Notes under the pieces: generated by a model
What the model was told of the DNA's origin: nothing
The model's input: only the letters and a program-made list of their open reading frames with translations
The model's database searches: none
Shown: in pieces, positions 1 to 7,639 of the stretch
Numbering within the stretch: position 1 is the first letter of the stretch
Layout of the letters: each line of letters begins with the position of its first letter
Translations under genes and position numbers: made by a program
Assembly: GCA_910588615.1 (NCBI GenBank)
Contig: CAJUOI010000007.1
Coordinates: forward strand, 27,530-67,898
DNA length: 40,369 nucleotides
Source: an uncultured Christensenellaceae bacterium
Lineage (GTDB): Bacteria; Bacillota; Clostridia; Christensenellales; Borkfalkiaceae
Reading direction: 5' to 3'

Positions 1-1
1 G

Positions 2-151
2 CGCGAAAATTGCGAGTATTGGGAGTCCGCAGAGCTCAAAATCCGAGAGCGAAAAGAAAAAGTGAAAAACAATCTCGAAAAATTGGAGGAATACCTGCGC
101 GAGGTTTTGACGGTATTGAAAGACGACGATAGTCCCCCGCGTCCGAAATAA
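2..151 (+). CDS. C-terminal end of an unknown, highly charged protein (partial)
   Basis: An open frame enters from the left edge and ends at tandem TAA stops (149-154). The 49 visible residues are rich in Lys, Glu and Arg with regularly spaced Leu (for example NNLEKLEEYLREVL), which suggests a coiled-coil helix, and end in an acidic then Pro-rich tail (DDDSPPRPK). I do not recognise the family from this tail. It is convergent with mnmG and separated from it by a palindromic repeat. Confidence 0.5.
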   Translation, partial: RENCEYWESAELKIRERKEKVKNNLEKLEEYLREVLTVLKDDDSPPRPK

Positions 152-174
152 TAAAAAACCACCGCTAAGTTGTT

Positions 175-264
175 CGTCATTGCGAGGCATTTATTGCCGA
201 AGCAATCCAGACAGTTAAGCCATTACTTCTGGATTGCTTTGTCGCTTCGCTCCGCGCAATGACG
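175..264. repeat. Palindromic dispersed repeat with GTCATTGCG termini
   Basis: The outer arms CGTCATTGCG (175-184) and CGCAATGACG (255-264) are perfect reverse complements, and an inner pair GCAATCCAGA / TCTGGATTGC makes a long interrupted hairpin. The sequence resembles the degenerate GTCATTGCGAG...GAAGCAATCC repeats scattered between genes in many bacteria. It sits between two convergent genes, so the fold could also act as a bidirectional terminator. Related but shorter GTCATT-type copies occur near 21598, 26829 and 34700. Confidence 0.65.
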
Positions 265-323
265 GAAAGCAGGGATATTGCCCTTGCTTTTATCTCTATG
301 AAACCCACAATAAAAAGCGGCGG

Positions 324-2183
324 TTATTTTTTTAAGCTCATATAAATCATCAGCACGGCGATGTCGGCGGGGTTGACCCCCGAAATCCGTTCGGCTTGGG
401 CAAAATTCAAGGGGCGCACACGCTGCAACTTTTCGCGCGCTTCCAAGCGTAATCCCTCGATCTTCGAATAGTCGATATCTTCGGGCAGGCGTTTTTCCGC
501 CGTCTTTCTCGTCTTTTCGATTTCCTTTTTGCACGCCTTCAAATATCCTTCGTAGCGAATATCCGTTTCGCAACCGTCCTTTACGTCCTGCGGAACGCCC
601 TGTAAAATACCGAACGTCGTCTCGATTTCCGCAAGGGGAATGCCGCGCCGCAGCAGATCCGCGTACGTTACGCCGCCCGATAGGGGAGGATCGCCGTGCG
701 CTTCGACGAGCGCTTGCGCCTTCGTGCGTTCGGCGCGTCCGTTCAGCAACTCCTTCGTCCGTTCGCGCAGCGCCTTCTTTTCCAAAAATCTTTGATAGCG
801 CTCCTCGGTAACCAGTCCCGCGCGGTAGCCGATTTCGCACAGCCGCAGATCGGCGTTGTCCTGTCTGAGATACAGCCTGTATTCGGCGCGCGAAGTCATC
901 ATGCGGTACGGCTCGTCCGTTCCCTTGGTTACCAAATCGTCGATCAGTACGCCGATGTACGCCTCGTCCCGTCCTAAAATCAGCGGTTCTTTCCCGCGCA
1001 ATTCGAGCGAAGCGTTCAGACCCGCGATCAGCCCCTGCGCCGCCGCTTCTTCGTAGCCGCTCGTGCCGTTGATCTGCCCCGCCGTAAACAGCCCTTTCAC
1101 TCGCTTGTATTCGAGCGCAGGCGTCAGATCGAGCGTGTCGATGCAGTCGTATTCGATGGCGTAGGCGTAGCGTACGATTTCGCAATGCTCCAATCCCGCC
1201 ACCGTGCGGTACATCTCTTTTTGCAGATCGTGGGGGAGGGAAGTCGAAAGCCCCTGTACGTAAATCTCCGTCGTATCCGCGCCCTCCGGTTCGAGAAAGA
1301 GCTGGTGCCGCTCCTTGTCTTTAAAGCGCACAACCTTCGTTTCGATCGAAGGACAGTAGCGCGGTCCCAAGGAAGAAATTTCTCCGTTGTACATGGGCGC
1401 GCGGTCGAGATGGTTCAGGATGATTTTATGCGTGTTTTCGTTGGTGTAGGTAAGATGGCAGGGCGTCTGCGTTTCGGGCACGGCGTCGTTTAAAAAAGAG
1501 AAGGGGTACACCCGTTCGCCGTCCTGCACCGATAGGCGGGAAAAATCCACCGTCCTTCCGTCGAGCCGTGCGGGTGTGCCCGTTTTAAAGCGGCGTACCT
1601 GAAATCCGAGGTCGATCAAATTCCGTGTCAGGAACGCGGCGCGTTCGAAGCCGTTGGGTCCGCTCTCCTTTACGAGTTCGCCCGTAATCGTGCGGGCGTT
1701 GAGATACACCCCCGTCGCCACGACGACGGCGCGGCAGGAGAATACCCCCCCGTACGTTGTTTTTACGCCCGTAATCCGTCCGTTTTCCGTGAGGATCTCC
1801 TGCGCTTCGCCTTGAACGATACGTAAATTTTCCGTGTGTTCAAGCGTGCGCTTCATTTCGGTATGGTACTTGTTCTTATCCGTTTGCGCCCGCAGCGACT
1901 GCACCGCCGCGCCTTTGCCGCGGTTGAGCATACGCATTTGCAGCGTGCACTTGTCGGCGTTCAGACCCATTTCACCGCCGAGCGCATCGATTTCGCGCAC
2001 TAAATGCCCCTTCGCCGTTCCGCCGACGGAGGGGTTGCAGGGCATAAAGCCGATACTGTCGAGATTGAGGGTGAGCATCACCGTTTTCTGTCCCGTGCGG
2101 GCGAGTGCAAGCGCGGCTTCGCAGCCCGCGTGCCCCGCGCCGATGACGACGGCGTCGCAGCGCCCTTCCGAAAATTCAGTCAT
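324..2183 (-). CDS. mnmG: tRNA uridine-5-carboxymethylaminomethyl modification enzyme MnmG (GidA)
   Basis: MnmG is an FAD enzyme that, with MnmE, installs the 5-carboxymethylaminomethyl group on wobble U34 of several tRNAs, using methylene-tetrahydrofolate; it is cytoplasmic. At 619 aa it matches the usual family length. Seen: FAD-binding Rossmann motif GAGHAGCE at residues 15-22, PCNPSVGG with the conserved Cys49, the second conserved Cys in GPRYCPSIET, and the C-terminal helical domain ending in SGVNPADIAVLMIY, the part that contacts MnmE and tRNA. It starts 2 nt after the dnaA stop on the same strand, so the two are probably co-transcribed. mnmE, the usual partner, is not in the window. 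The dnaA-mnmG adjacency is unusual. No clear Shine-Dalgarno precedes the ATG, consistent with coupling to dnaA. Confidence 0.96.
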   Translation of the reverse strand: MTEFSEGRCDAVVIGAGHAGCEAALALARTGQKTVMLTLNLDSIGFMPCNPSVGGTAKGHLVREIDALGGEMGLNADKCTLQMRMLNRGKGAAVQSLRAQTDKNKYHTEMKRTLEHTENLRIVQGEAQEILTENGRITGVKTTYGGVFSCRAVVVATGVYLNARTITGELVKESGPNGFERAAFLTRNLIDLGFQVRRFKTGTPARLDGRTVDFSRLSVQDGERVYPFSFLNDAVPETQTPCHLTYTNENTHKIILNHLDRAPMYNGEISSLGPRYCPSIETKVVRFKDKERHQLFLEPEGADTTEIYVQGLSTSLPHDLQKEMYRTVAGLEHCEIVRYAYAIEYDCIDTLDLTPALEYKRVKGLFTAGQINGTSGYEEAAAQGLIAGLNASLELRGKEPLILGRDEAYIGVLIDDLVTKGTDEPYRMMTSRAEYRLYLRQDNADLRLCEIGYRAGLVTEERYQRFLEKKALRERTKELLNGRAERTKAQALVEAHGDPPLSGGVTYADLLRRGIPLAEIETTFGILQGVPQDVKDGCETDIRYEGYLKACKKEIEKTRKTAEKRLPEDIDYSKIEGLRLEAREKLQRVRPLNFAQAERISGVNPADIAVLMIYMSLKK

Positions 2184-2185
2184 GG

Positions 2186-3532
2186 TTACTGTTTTAAAAC
2201 CGCGCTCTTAATGTCGTTGACCTCTTTGAGAACGGCGTCGTTCACGCGCAGAAGATCGGCGATTTTGTCGCGCGAATAGATGACCGTCGTGTGGTCTTTT
2301 CCGCCCATGAGCTTGCCCACGTTCACGAGGGGGAGGGAGAGCATTTCGCACATAAGATAGGTGCAAATCTGCCTTGCCCGCACCAATTCCTGCCGCTTGT
2401 TTTTGCCGAGCAGGTCGGCTTCGGTGATGGAGAAGTAGCTGCAGGTGGCGCGGATAATGGCTTCGGGCGTTCTCGTTTCCTGCGCGCCGCTGTCCGATCC
2501 GATCGCCTCCTGCAAGGCATTTGCGGCAAGTTGCAGGGTAATGGGTTCCTCGTGCAGCTTGCTTGCGAAAATGACTTTATTCAGTCTGCCTTCGAGCGTG
2601 CGCACGTTGTTGTCCGTATTCTTTGCGAGAAAGGCGAGCACCTCGTCGGGCAGAACGTATTTTTTTTCGAGCGCCTTGCGCTTTAAAATGGCGATTTTCG
2701 TTTCGAGGTCGGGGGGCAGAATGTTGGCGATCAGTCCCTGTTCGAAGCGGGTGCGCAGCCGTTCCTCGAGCGTCGTCAGATCTTTTGCGTCGCAGTCGGA
2801 GGAAATGACGATTTGCGCGTTTTTCGCATACAAATCGTTAAAGGCGTGGAAGAACGCTTCCTGCACGCCGCGCTTGCCCGCCCAGAATTGGATATCGTCG
2901 ATGATCAAGACGTCCACGTTGCGGTAGCGGTTGCGGAAACGCGTTTCGTAGTCCTGTCTGTTTTTTTTGGACAGCATGTCGATGTATTCGTTTAAAAAGT
3001 TTTCGCTCGTCGTATAAATGACCTTGAGCATCGGCTTTTTTCTTGCGATTTCGTTGGCGATCGCCTGCATCAGGTGCGTTTTCCCGAGTCCCGTTCCGCC
3101 GTAAATGTAGAGGGGGTTGAAATCCTTTCCGGGGGCTTCCGCCACCGACTTTGCGGCGGCGTAAACGAATTCGTTCGAGGTGCCCACGACAAAGGAATCG
3201 AAGGTATAGCGCTTGTCCAAAAGAACGGTGGTTTCCTCGTATGCGTCGGGCATTTCGTCGAGCGTGTAGGTGGCGCTTCCGTCCACGACGATGATAAAGT
3301 CGTTCAGTCCCACGTTCGCGGCGATCACGGCTTTGCGCAGCAGCTCGGCAAGCGTGCCCGTGATGACCTTTGCGGTGAGCTCCGTTTCCGCCTTTAAAAC
3401 GATTTTGCGGTTGACGGTGTCCGTGGGGGTAAGGTTTTCCACGAACGTAGTGTACGAAATCGGGTTGACGATTTTTTTCGCTTCCTCGCGGATTTTGTTC
3501 CACAGGATTTCAAACTGAGCCAATTCCTCCAT
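2186..3532 (-). CDS. dnaA: Chromosomal replication initiator DnaA
   Basis: DnaA binds oriC DnaA boxes and melts the origin as an ATP-bound filament. The 448-aa product has N-terminal domain I (about residues 1-85), a very short domain II linker, the AAA+ domain with Walker A GGTGLGKT (145-152), Walker B VLIIDDIQF and an arginine-finger region LRTRFEQGL, and C-terminal domain IV with the DNA-binding signature GGKDHTTVIYS (canonical GGRDHTTV, here Arg to Lys). The start ATG at 3530-3532 opens with a typical MEEL..FEILWNKI helix. It is divergent from recF across about 110 bp of AT-rich DNA and followed by mnmG. dnaN, usually next to dnaA, is absent, and I see no cluster of TTATCCACA boxes around it. 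Confidence 0.97.
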   Translation of the reverse strand: MEELAQFEILWNKIREEAKKIVNPISYTTFVENLTPTDTVNRKIVLKAETELTAKVITGTLAELLRKAVIAANVGLNDFIIVVDGSATYTLDEMPDAYEETTVLLDKRYTFDSFVVGTSNEFVYAAAKSVAEAPGKDFNPLYIYGGTGLGKTHLMQAIANEIARKKPMLKVIYTTSENFLNEYIDMLSKKNRQDYETRFRNRYRNVDVLIIDDIQFWAGKRGVQEAFFHAFNDLYAKNAQIVISSDCDAKDLTTLEERLRTRFEQGLIANILPPDLETKIAILKRKALEKKYVLPDEVLAFLAKNTDNNVRTLEGRLNKVIFASKLHEEPITLQLAANALQEAIGSDSGAQETRTPEAIIRATCSYFSITEADLLGKNKRQELVRARQICTYLMCEMLSLPLVNVGKLMGGKDHTTVIYSRDKIADLLRVNDAVLKEVNDIKSAVLKQ

Positions 3533-3644
3533 TTTAACCTCTCAAACGCTTTCATTTAGCGGATTTTTTTGCTATAATATATATTACGATTATAGTATAA
3601 AACGCAAAAAAAAGAAAGTGTTTTTGACGGATTCGCGGGCAAAA
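3533..3644. promoter_or_regulatory. Divergent dnaA / recF promoter region
   Basis: This AT-rich spacer separates two outward-facing genes and so must hold promoters in both directions. A good rightward -10, TATAAT, lies at 3573-3578, and another TATAAT reads leftward at 3587-3592; neither has a convincing -35 box. No TTATCCACA-like DnaA box was found here, so DnaA autoregulation or origin function at this spot is not supported by what I see. Confidence 0.5.
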
Positions 3645-4730
3645 ATGAGAATAAAAAAATTAACGCTTGAAAATTTCAGAAATTACGAAAACGAAACTTT
3701 CGAATTCGGCGATGGGCTGAACGTGCTGTCGGGCAGAAACGCGCAGGGAAAAACCAATTGCGCGGAGGCGGTATTTTATCTCTGCACGGGCACGCCCCTT
3801 CGGATCCGCCACGAAAAACAGCTCGTAAAATTCGGAGCGGAACGCGCGCGCGTTACCGCCGAAACACAGACGCGCTTCGGGCTCGTAACGCTCGGAGCGG
3901 AAATTTCCGAGAACGGGCACGCTTTCTTTGTGAACGGGAACAAGACGGCGAAATTCGTCGATTTTTTGGGCAATATGAACAGCGTGTTCTTCTCCCCCGG
4001 GGAACTTCGGCTCGTGCAGGACGGGCCGGAGGAGCGGCGGCGTTTTCTCGATTTGTCCATTTCGCAAACGTCGCGCACGTACTGCACCGCGCTCGTGCGC
4101 TACGGCAAGATTTTAGAACAGCGCAACAATCTGTTAAAGACGCGCAACGTCGATACGGTGTTCGAAACGCTGCCCGTGTGGGACGAGCAGCTCGCCTCCT
4201 ACGCCGCGCGCATCGTCAAGGCGCGGCGGGAATTTTTGCGCGCGCTCTCGCCCGTGGCGAGCGAGATCCATTCTCTCCTGACGGACGGGACGGAAACGCT
4301 TGCGCTCGGGGCGGATTATAACGATGCGGGCAGCGAGGAGGAGATCGCAAAGCGTCTTCTTTCCTCGCTCGAAAGCTCGTACGAGCGCGACTTGCGCCTC
4401 GGCTACACGACGGTGGGACCGCACCGCGACGACGTGAAGATCGCGATCGACGGCGTCGACGCGAGGGGATACGCCTCGCAGGGACAGACGCGCACGGCGG
4501 CGCTCGCGTTGAAGCTGGGCGAAGTGGAAATTTTCAAATCGCTGACGGGTGAGGCGCCCGTGCTCATTCTCGACGACGTTTTGAGCGAGCTTGATTTGAT
4601 GCGGCGCAAGAAGCTGGTGGAACGCACGCGCGGATTGCAATGTGTTCTTACTTGCACGCACGCCGAACGCGTGCTGTTCGGCAGGGAGTGTACGAAAATC
4701 AAGATCCATGGAGGGAAGATAATTCGATGA
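3645..4730 (+). CDS. recF: DNA replication and repair protein RecF
   Basis: RecF is an SMC/ABC-type ATPase that helps load RecA at single-strand gaps together with RecO and RecR. From the ATG at 3645 the protein is 361 aa, the usual size, and opens with the family N-terminus MRIKKLTLENFRNY. Seen: Walker A GRNAQGKT (30-37), the D-loop/Walker B region VLILDDVLSELD near the C-terminus, and the ABC signature region YASQGQTRTAALALKL. An in-frame GTG at 3618 would add nine residues absent from the family, so I prefer the ATG, although neither has a strong ribosome binding site. The stop overlaps the next start as ATGA. In many Bacillota recF follows dnaN and precedes gyrB; here neither neighbour is present. 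Confidence 0.95.
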   Translation: MRIKKLTLENFRNYENETFEFGDGLNVLSGRNAQGKTNCAEAVFYLCTGTPLRIRHEKQLVKFGAERARVTAETQTRFGLVTLGAEISENGHAFFVNGNKTAKFVDFLGNMNSVFFSPGELRLVQDGPEERRRFLDLSISQTSRTYCTALVRYGKILEQRNNLLKTRNVDTVFETLPVWDEQLASYAARIVKARREFLRALSPVASEIHSLLTDGTETLALGADYNDAGSEEEIAKRLLSSLESSYERDLRLGYTTVGPHRDDVKIAIDGVDARGYASQGQTRTAALALKLGEVEIFKSLTGEAPVLILDDVLSELDLMRRKKLVERTRGLQCVLTCTHAERVLFGRECTKIKIHGGKIIR

Positions 4731-5551
4731 GAGCGGATCTGCATTTGCATACCGTTTATTCGGACGGATGCTTTACGCCCGACGAGGTGGCGGCGCGGGC
4801 AAAGGCGAACGGCGTGGAGCTGATCGCATTTACCGACCACGACACGATGGACGATATTTCGATCAAGCGCGCGGCGGCGCAAAAACACGGACTGCAATTT
4901 GTGCGGGGGTGGGAAATTTCCGCCTACGAGGGCGCGACCAAGGTGCATACGCTCGGCTACGGATGCGAGGCGGGGGAGGCGTACCGCGCATTTCGGAAAA
5001 GGTGTGCCGAGGGGGCGCAGGTGCGCACCGAGGAGGCTTTGAAGAGAATCAACGAACTCTGTTCGCTGTCGCTGACGGTGGCGGACGTGGAGGCGGCGAA
5101 GTTCGATAAAAGCGCGTCGCTGCATACCATGCACGTGGTGCGGGCGGTGGCGGCGCGACTGAACCGCGACGTCAACGAGGTGTTTGCCGAATACTTTTCC
5201 TACGGCAAGCCCGCCTACGTCAATCTGTGCCGTCCCACGCCCGAGGAGGCAATCGAAGTCATTCATGCGTCCGGCGGCGTTGCGTCGCTCGCGCACCCCG
5301 CGCGTATTTACGGCGGCGAAGCGTTTAAGAACGCGTTGATCGCGCGCATGATCGCCTGCGGGCTCGACGGTATAGAATGCAACTACTCCGCGCATACTGA
5401 GAGCGAAACGGAGTATTTTCTCGCGGTGGCGAAAAAGTACGGATTGTTCGTTACGGGCGGCTCGGATTTTCACTACGAAGACGGCGTTCACGCGGTGGGC
5501 AAGCCCGTGTTTTTCGCGGACGATCGGCTCTTGGTTGCAATGGGCTTGTGA
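4727..5551 (+). CDS. PHP-domain metal-dependent phosphoesterase (TrpH/YciV-like)
   Basis: This 274-aa protein carries the PHP metal-binding motifs in order: DLHLHTVYSDG (His6, His8), TDHDT near residue 40, SLAHPARI, and GGSDFH near the C-terminus. Such proteins hydrolyse phosphoesters with a multinuclear metal centre; close relatives include the 3',5'-nucleoside bisphosphate phosphatase/5'-3' exoribonuclease YciV (RNase AM). The exact substrate cannot be read from the sequence. The ATG at 4727 overlaps the recF stop as ATGA and follows GGAGGGAAG with good spacing, so it is translationally coupled to recF. The end abuts the vanW-like gene. Confidence 0.88.
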   Translation: MRADLHLHTVYSDGCFTPDEVAARAKANGVELIAFTDHDTMDDISIKRAAAQKHGLQFVRGWEISAYEGATKVHTLGYGCEAGEAYRAFRKRCAEGAQVRTEEALKRINELCSLSLTVADVEAAKFDKSASLHTMHVVRAVAARLNRDVNEVFAEYFSYGKPAYVNLCRPTPEEAIEVIHASGGVASLAHPARIYGGEAFKNALIARMIACGLDGIECNYSAHTESETEYFLAVAKKYGLFVTGGSDFHYEDGVHAVGKPVFFADDRLLVAMGL

Positions 5552-5589
5552 TCGCCCGCCGTTCGGACGCTCCGTTTTCAAAGGAGCGA

Positions 5590-6903
5590 ATGAAAAATTT
5601 TCGGAAAGCAATTACGCTCCTCGCAACGGGGAGCTTCTTTTTATGCTGTGCGTTTTTCGTCGGGTTTACGGGACTGCCCGCTGCGGGTCGGGGGCGGCGG
5701 GTAAAAAGCGGCGTTACGGTAAACGGCGTTTCGGTTGGCGGGCTGGACTGCGTAACGGCGGAAACCCTCGTTCGCGAAGAAATCGCAAAGACGCTTCCGC
5801 CTCTCATGGTGCAGACGCCGAAAGGAGAGGTAACTTTCCGCTACCCGCAGCTTTCCTTTACCGACGATTTACCCGTGCTGTTGAAGCGGGCGAAGAGGAA
5901 CGAAGCGCTGCAAGCGCGCATTACGCGGCAGTGGGCGGGGGCGGAGGCGGAAATCGAACGGCTCTGCGCCGAAAACGCGGTAACGCCCCAAAACGCGGAT
6001 GCGGTGTTTTCCGCAAACGGCTTCCGCTATTTGAAAGAGCGGGCGGGACGCTCGTGCGATTACGAAAAGTCGCTGGCGCTTGCGCTTCGCGCGCTGAAAG
6101 AGGGAAGGACGCACACACGGCTTGTATTCCGCGAAGAGGCGCCCGAAATCACGGAAGAAACGCTGCGCAGGCAGACGCAGCTTCTCGCCGCGTACACCAC
6201 GTATTTCGACGCGTCGAAAATCGACCGCGTGCACAATCTGCGCCTTGCCTCGCAGCGCATTACGGGCACGGTCATTCCCCCGCACGGCACGTTTTCCTTT
6301 AACGGCGTCGTGGGCAAGCGCACGAAGGAGAACGGCTTCCGCGAGGCGGCGGTTATCTTCGACGGCGAATTCGTGCAGGGCGTCGGGGGCGGGGTCTGTC
6401 AGGTGAGCACTACGCTGTTCAACGCCGCGCTTCTGTCCGGCTTGAATGTTGCGGAGAGCCGCGCCCACTCTCTTTCGGTGTCGTACGTTAAGCCCTCGCT
6501 TGACGCCATGGTGTCCGAGTACAGCGATTTAAAATTCGAAAACCCATTCGCAACGAGCGTATATCTTTCCGTTACCGTGTCGGGCAACGCCGTGAAAGCG
6601 TGCGTATACGGGCTGGATACGGGCGTAAAATATCGCACGGAAAGCGTGGTTTTAAGCCGTATTGCGCCCCCGCCCGAGAAAATCGTCGAGGGGGAGGAGG
6701 ACGCGCTCCTGCGGGCGGAAAAGCACGGGGTGCGCAGCGAATGCTACCGCCTGACATATTCGCCGTCGGGGGAGCTGCTTGCGCGCGAACTCGTCCGCCG
6801 CGATGCTTACGCGGTGGTGCAGGGCATCCGTCAGGTAAAGAAAAAAGCCGAAGAGGGGGACGATTCGCAGAAAATCGAAGAAAATTTTCAAAATCAAGAG
6901 TAA
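5590..6903 (+). CDS. VanW-family cell-envelope protein
   Basis: The preferred start is the ATG at 5590, preceded by AAAGGAGCG; an in-frame GTG at 5548 abutting the PHP stop is possible but lacks a site. The 437-aa protein begins with a short basic stretch and a hydrophobic segment (LLATGSFFLCCAFFVGF), suggesting a signal anchor and extracytoplasmic location. The middle resembles the YoaR-like putative peptidoglycan-binding region, and the VanW domain follows, with FSFNGVVGKRT, GGGVCQVSTTLFNAALL and LSVSYVKPSLDAMV. VanW is associated with some vancomycin-resistance clusters, but the family is widespread and its biochemical role is unknown; no other van genes are nearby, so resistance should not be inferred. 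The last 30 residues are strongly charged. Confidence 0.88.
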   Translation: MKNFRKAITLLATGSFFLCCAFFVGFTGLPAAGRGRRVKSGVTVNGVSVGGLDCVTAETLVREEIAKTLPPLMVQTPKGEVTFRYPQLSFTDDLPVLLKRAKRNEALQARITRQWAGAEAEIERLCAENAVTPQNADAVFSANGFRYLKERAGRSCDYEKSLALALRALKEGRTHTRLVFREEAPEITEETLRRQTQLLAAYTTYFDASKIDRVHNLRLASQRITGTVIPPHGTFSFNGVVGKRTKENGFREAAVIFDGEFVQGVGGGVCQVSTTLFNAALLSGLNVAESRAHSLSVSYVKPSLDAMVSEYSDLKFENPFATSVYLSVTVSGNAVKACVYGLDTGVKYRTESVVLSRIAPPPEKIVEGEEDALLRAEKHGVRSECYRLTYSPSGELLARELVRRDAYAVVQGIRQVKKKAEEGDDSQKIEENFQNQE

Positions 6904-6909
6904 AATAGG

Positions 6910-6938
6910 TTGATTTTTTACCTGCTATCCGTTATAAT
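6910..6938 (+). promoter_or_regulatory. Probable rplS promoter
   Basis: TTGATT (6910-6915) and TATAAT (6933-6938) are separated by exactly 17 bp, a near-consensus vegetative promoter. It begins just after the vanW stop and gives rplS its own transcript with a leader of about 60 nt. Confidence 0.75.
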
Positions 6939-6944
6939 AACAAA

Positions 6945-7007
6945 AGACTTCGGGTGTTCCTCTGCCGCCGTGCGGGTATGAACGCCTTGTACAGGAGGTA
7001 AAGTCAG
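6945..7007 (+). ncRNA. Candidate ribosomal protein L19 leader (autoregulatory 5' UTR)
   Basis: Between the promoter and the rplS start lies a GC-containing leader with potential pairing around GCCGCC...GGGTATGAACGCC and the ending TTGTACAGGAGGTAAAG, which contains the strong ribosome binding site. Firmicutes rplS genes often carry an L19 leader through which L19 represses its own translation. Assignment rests on position and general resemblance, not on a covariance model. Confidence 0.45.
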
Positions 7008-7349
7008 ATGGGACTTATCGAGCAAATCGAAGCCGAGAATATGAAGGAAACCGTTCCCGTATTCAACGTAGGCGACACCGTTAAGGTCGGATACCGCATC
7101 ATCGAAGGCGGCAAAGAAAGAATCCAGAACTTCGAAGGCGTCGTCATTGCGAAGAAGAACGGCGGAATCCGCGAAACGTTTACCGTGAGACGCCTTTCGT
7201 TCGGCGTCGGGGTAGAACGTTGCTTCCCCCTTCATTCCCCGAAAGTTGCGTACGTAACCGTGGTTCGTCAGGGTAAGGTACGCAGAGCCAAGCTCTATTA
7301 TCTGAGAGGGCTCACGGGAAAAGCGGCGAAAATCAAAGAAAAGAAGTAA
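7008..7349 (+). CDS. rplS: 50S ribosomal protein L19
   Basis: L19 lies at the 30S-50S interface. The 113-aa length and the diagnostic stretches VGDTVKVGYRI, RIQNFEGVVIAKK, TVRRLSFGVGVERCFPLHSP and KLYYLRGLTGKAAKI identify it without ambiguity. Start ATG follows AGGAGGTAAAGTC. The gene has its own promoter and terminator, instead of lying in the common rpsP-rimM-trmD-rplS operon. Confidence 0.98.
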   Translation: MGLIEQIEAENMKETVPVFNVGDTVKVGYRIIEGGKERIQNFEGVVIAKKNGGIRETFTVRRLSFGVGVERCFPLHSPKVAYVTVVRQGKVRRAKLYYLRGLTGKAAKIKEKK

Positions 7350-7356
7350 GCTTACT

Positions 7357-7394
7357 AAAAAAGCGCGGACTGCAAAACAGTCCGCGCTTTTTTA
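7357..7394 (+). terminator. Strong intrinsic terminator after rplS
   Basis: A 16-bp stem, AAAAAAGCGCGGACTG paired with CAGTCCGCGCTTTTTT, with loop CAAAA. It is A-rich upstream and T-rich downstream, so it could work in both directions. Confidence 0.9.
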
Positions 7395-7556
7395 ATTGCG
7401 TTTCAAACGGCAGAATGGCGAATGCGCCTTGGCTGACCTTTGGAGAGCGGCTCCGCCGATAGGCGGCGGAGAGGCGCGGAATTACGACTCCTTGCGGAGT
7501 TTCGACAAGAAATCTTTAACTTGCGGGAAAAAATTTCCGAAAAAAGCGAAAAAGTA
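7395..7556. other. Non-coding spacer with two small hairpins
   Basis: Between the rplS terminator and the next promoter I see no credible gene. It contains an 8-bp hairpin CTCCGCCG/CGGCGGAG (7451-7458 with 7464-7471) and a smaller ACTCC/GGAGT hairpin (7487-7500). These could be repeat remnants; neither has a T-tract. Confidence 0.4.
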
Positions 7557-7585
7557 TTTACAAATCGATTTATTTCGGTTAGAAT
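7557..7585 (+). promoter_or_regulatory. Probable promoter of the GT-C-like membrane protein gene
   Basis: TTTACA (7557-7562), 17-bp spacer, TAGAAT (7580-7585), about 55 bp upstream of the ATG at 7640. The flanks are AT-rich. Confidence 0.65.
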
Positions 7586-7639
7586 AGAAAGAAGACGCTA
7601 TATATAGAAAAAAGACTTTATAATGAAGGAAAAAAGTTT

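Noticed and set aside
223..1185. Long leftward open frame overlapping mnmG
   Set aside because: Arg/Gly/Ala-rich composition typical of an out-of-frame reading of GC-rich coding DNA; mnmG covers it with full family motifs.
5590..6903. Vancomycin resistance determinant
   Set aside because: VanW-domain proteins are widespread; no vanHAX, vanRS or vanY genes are present.
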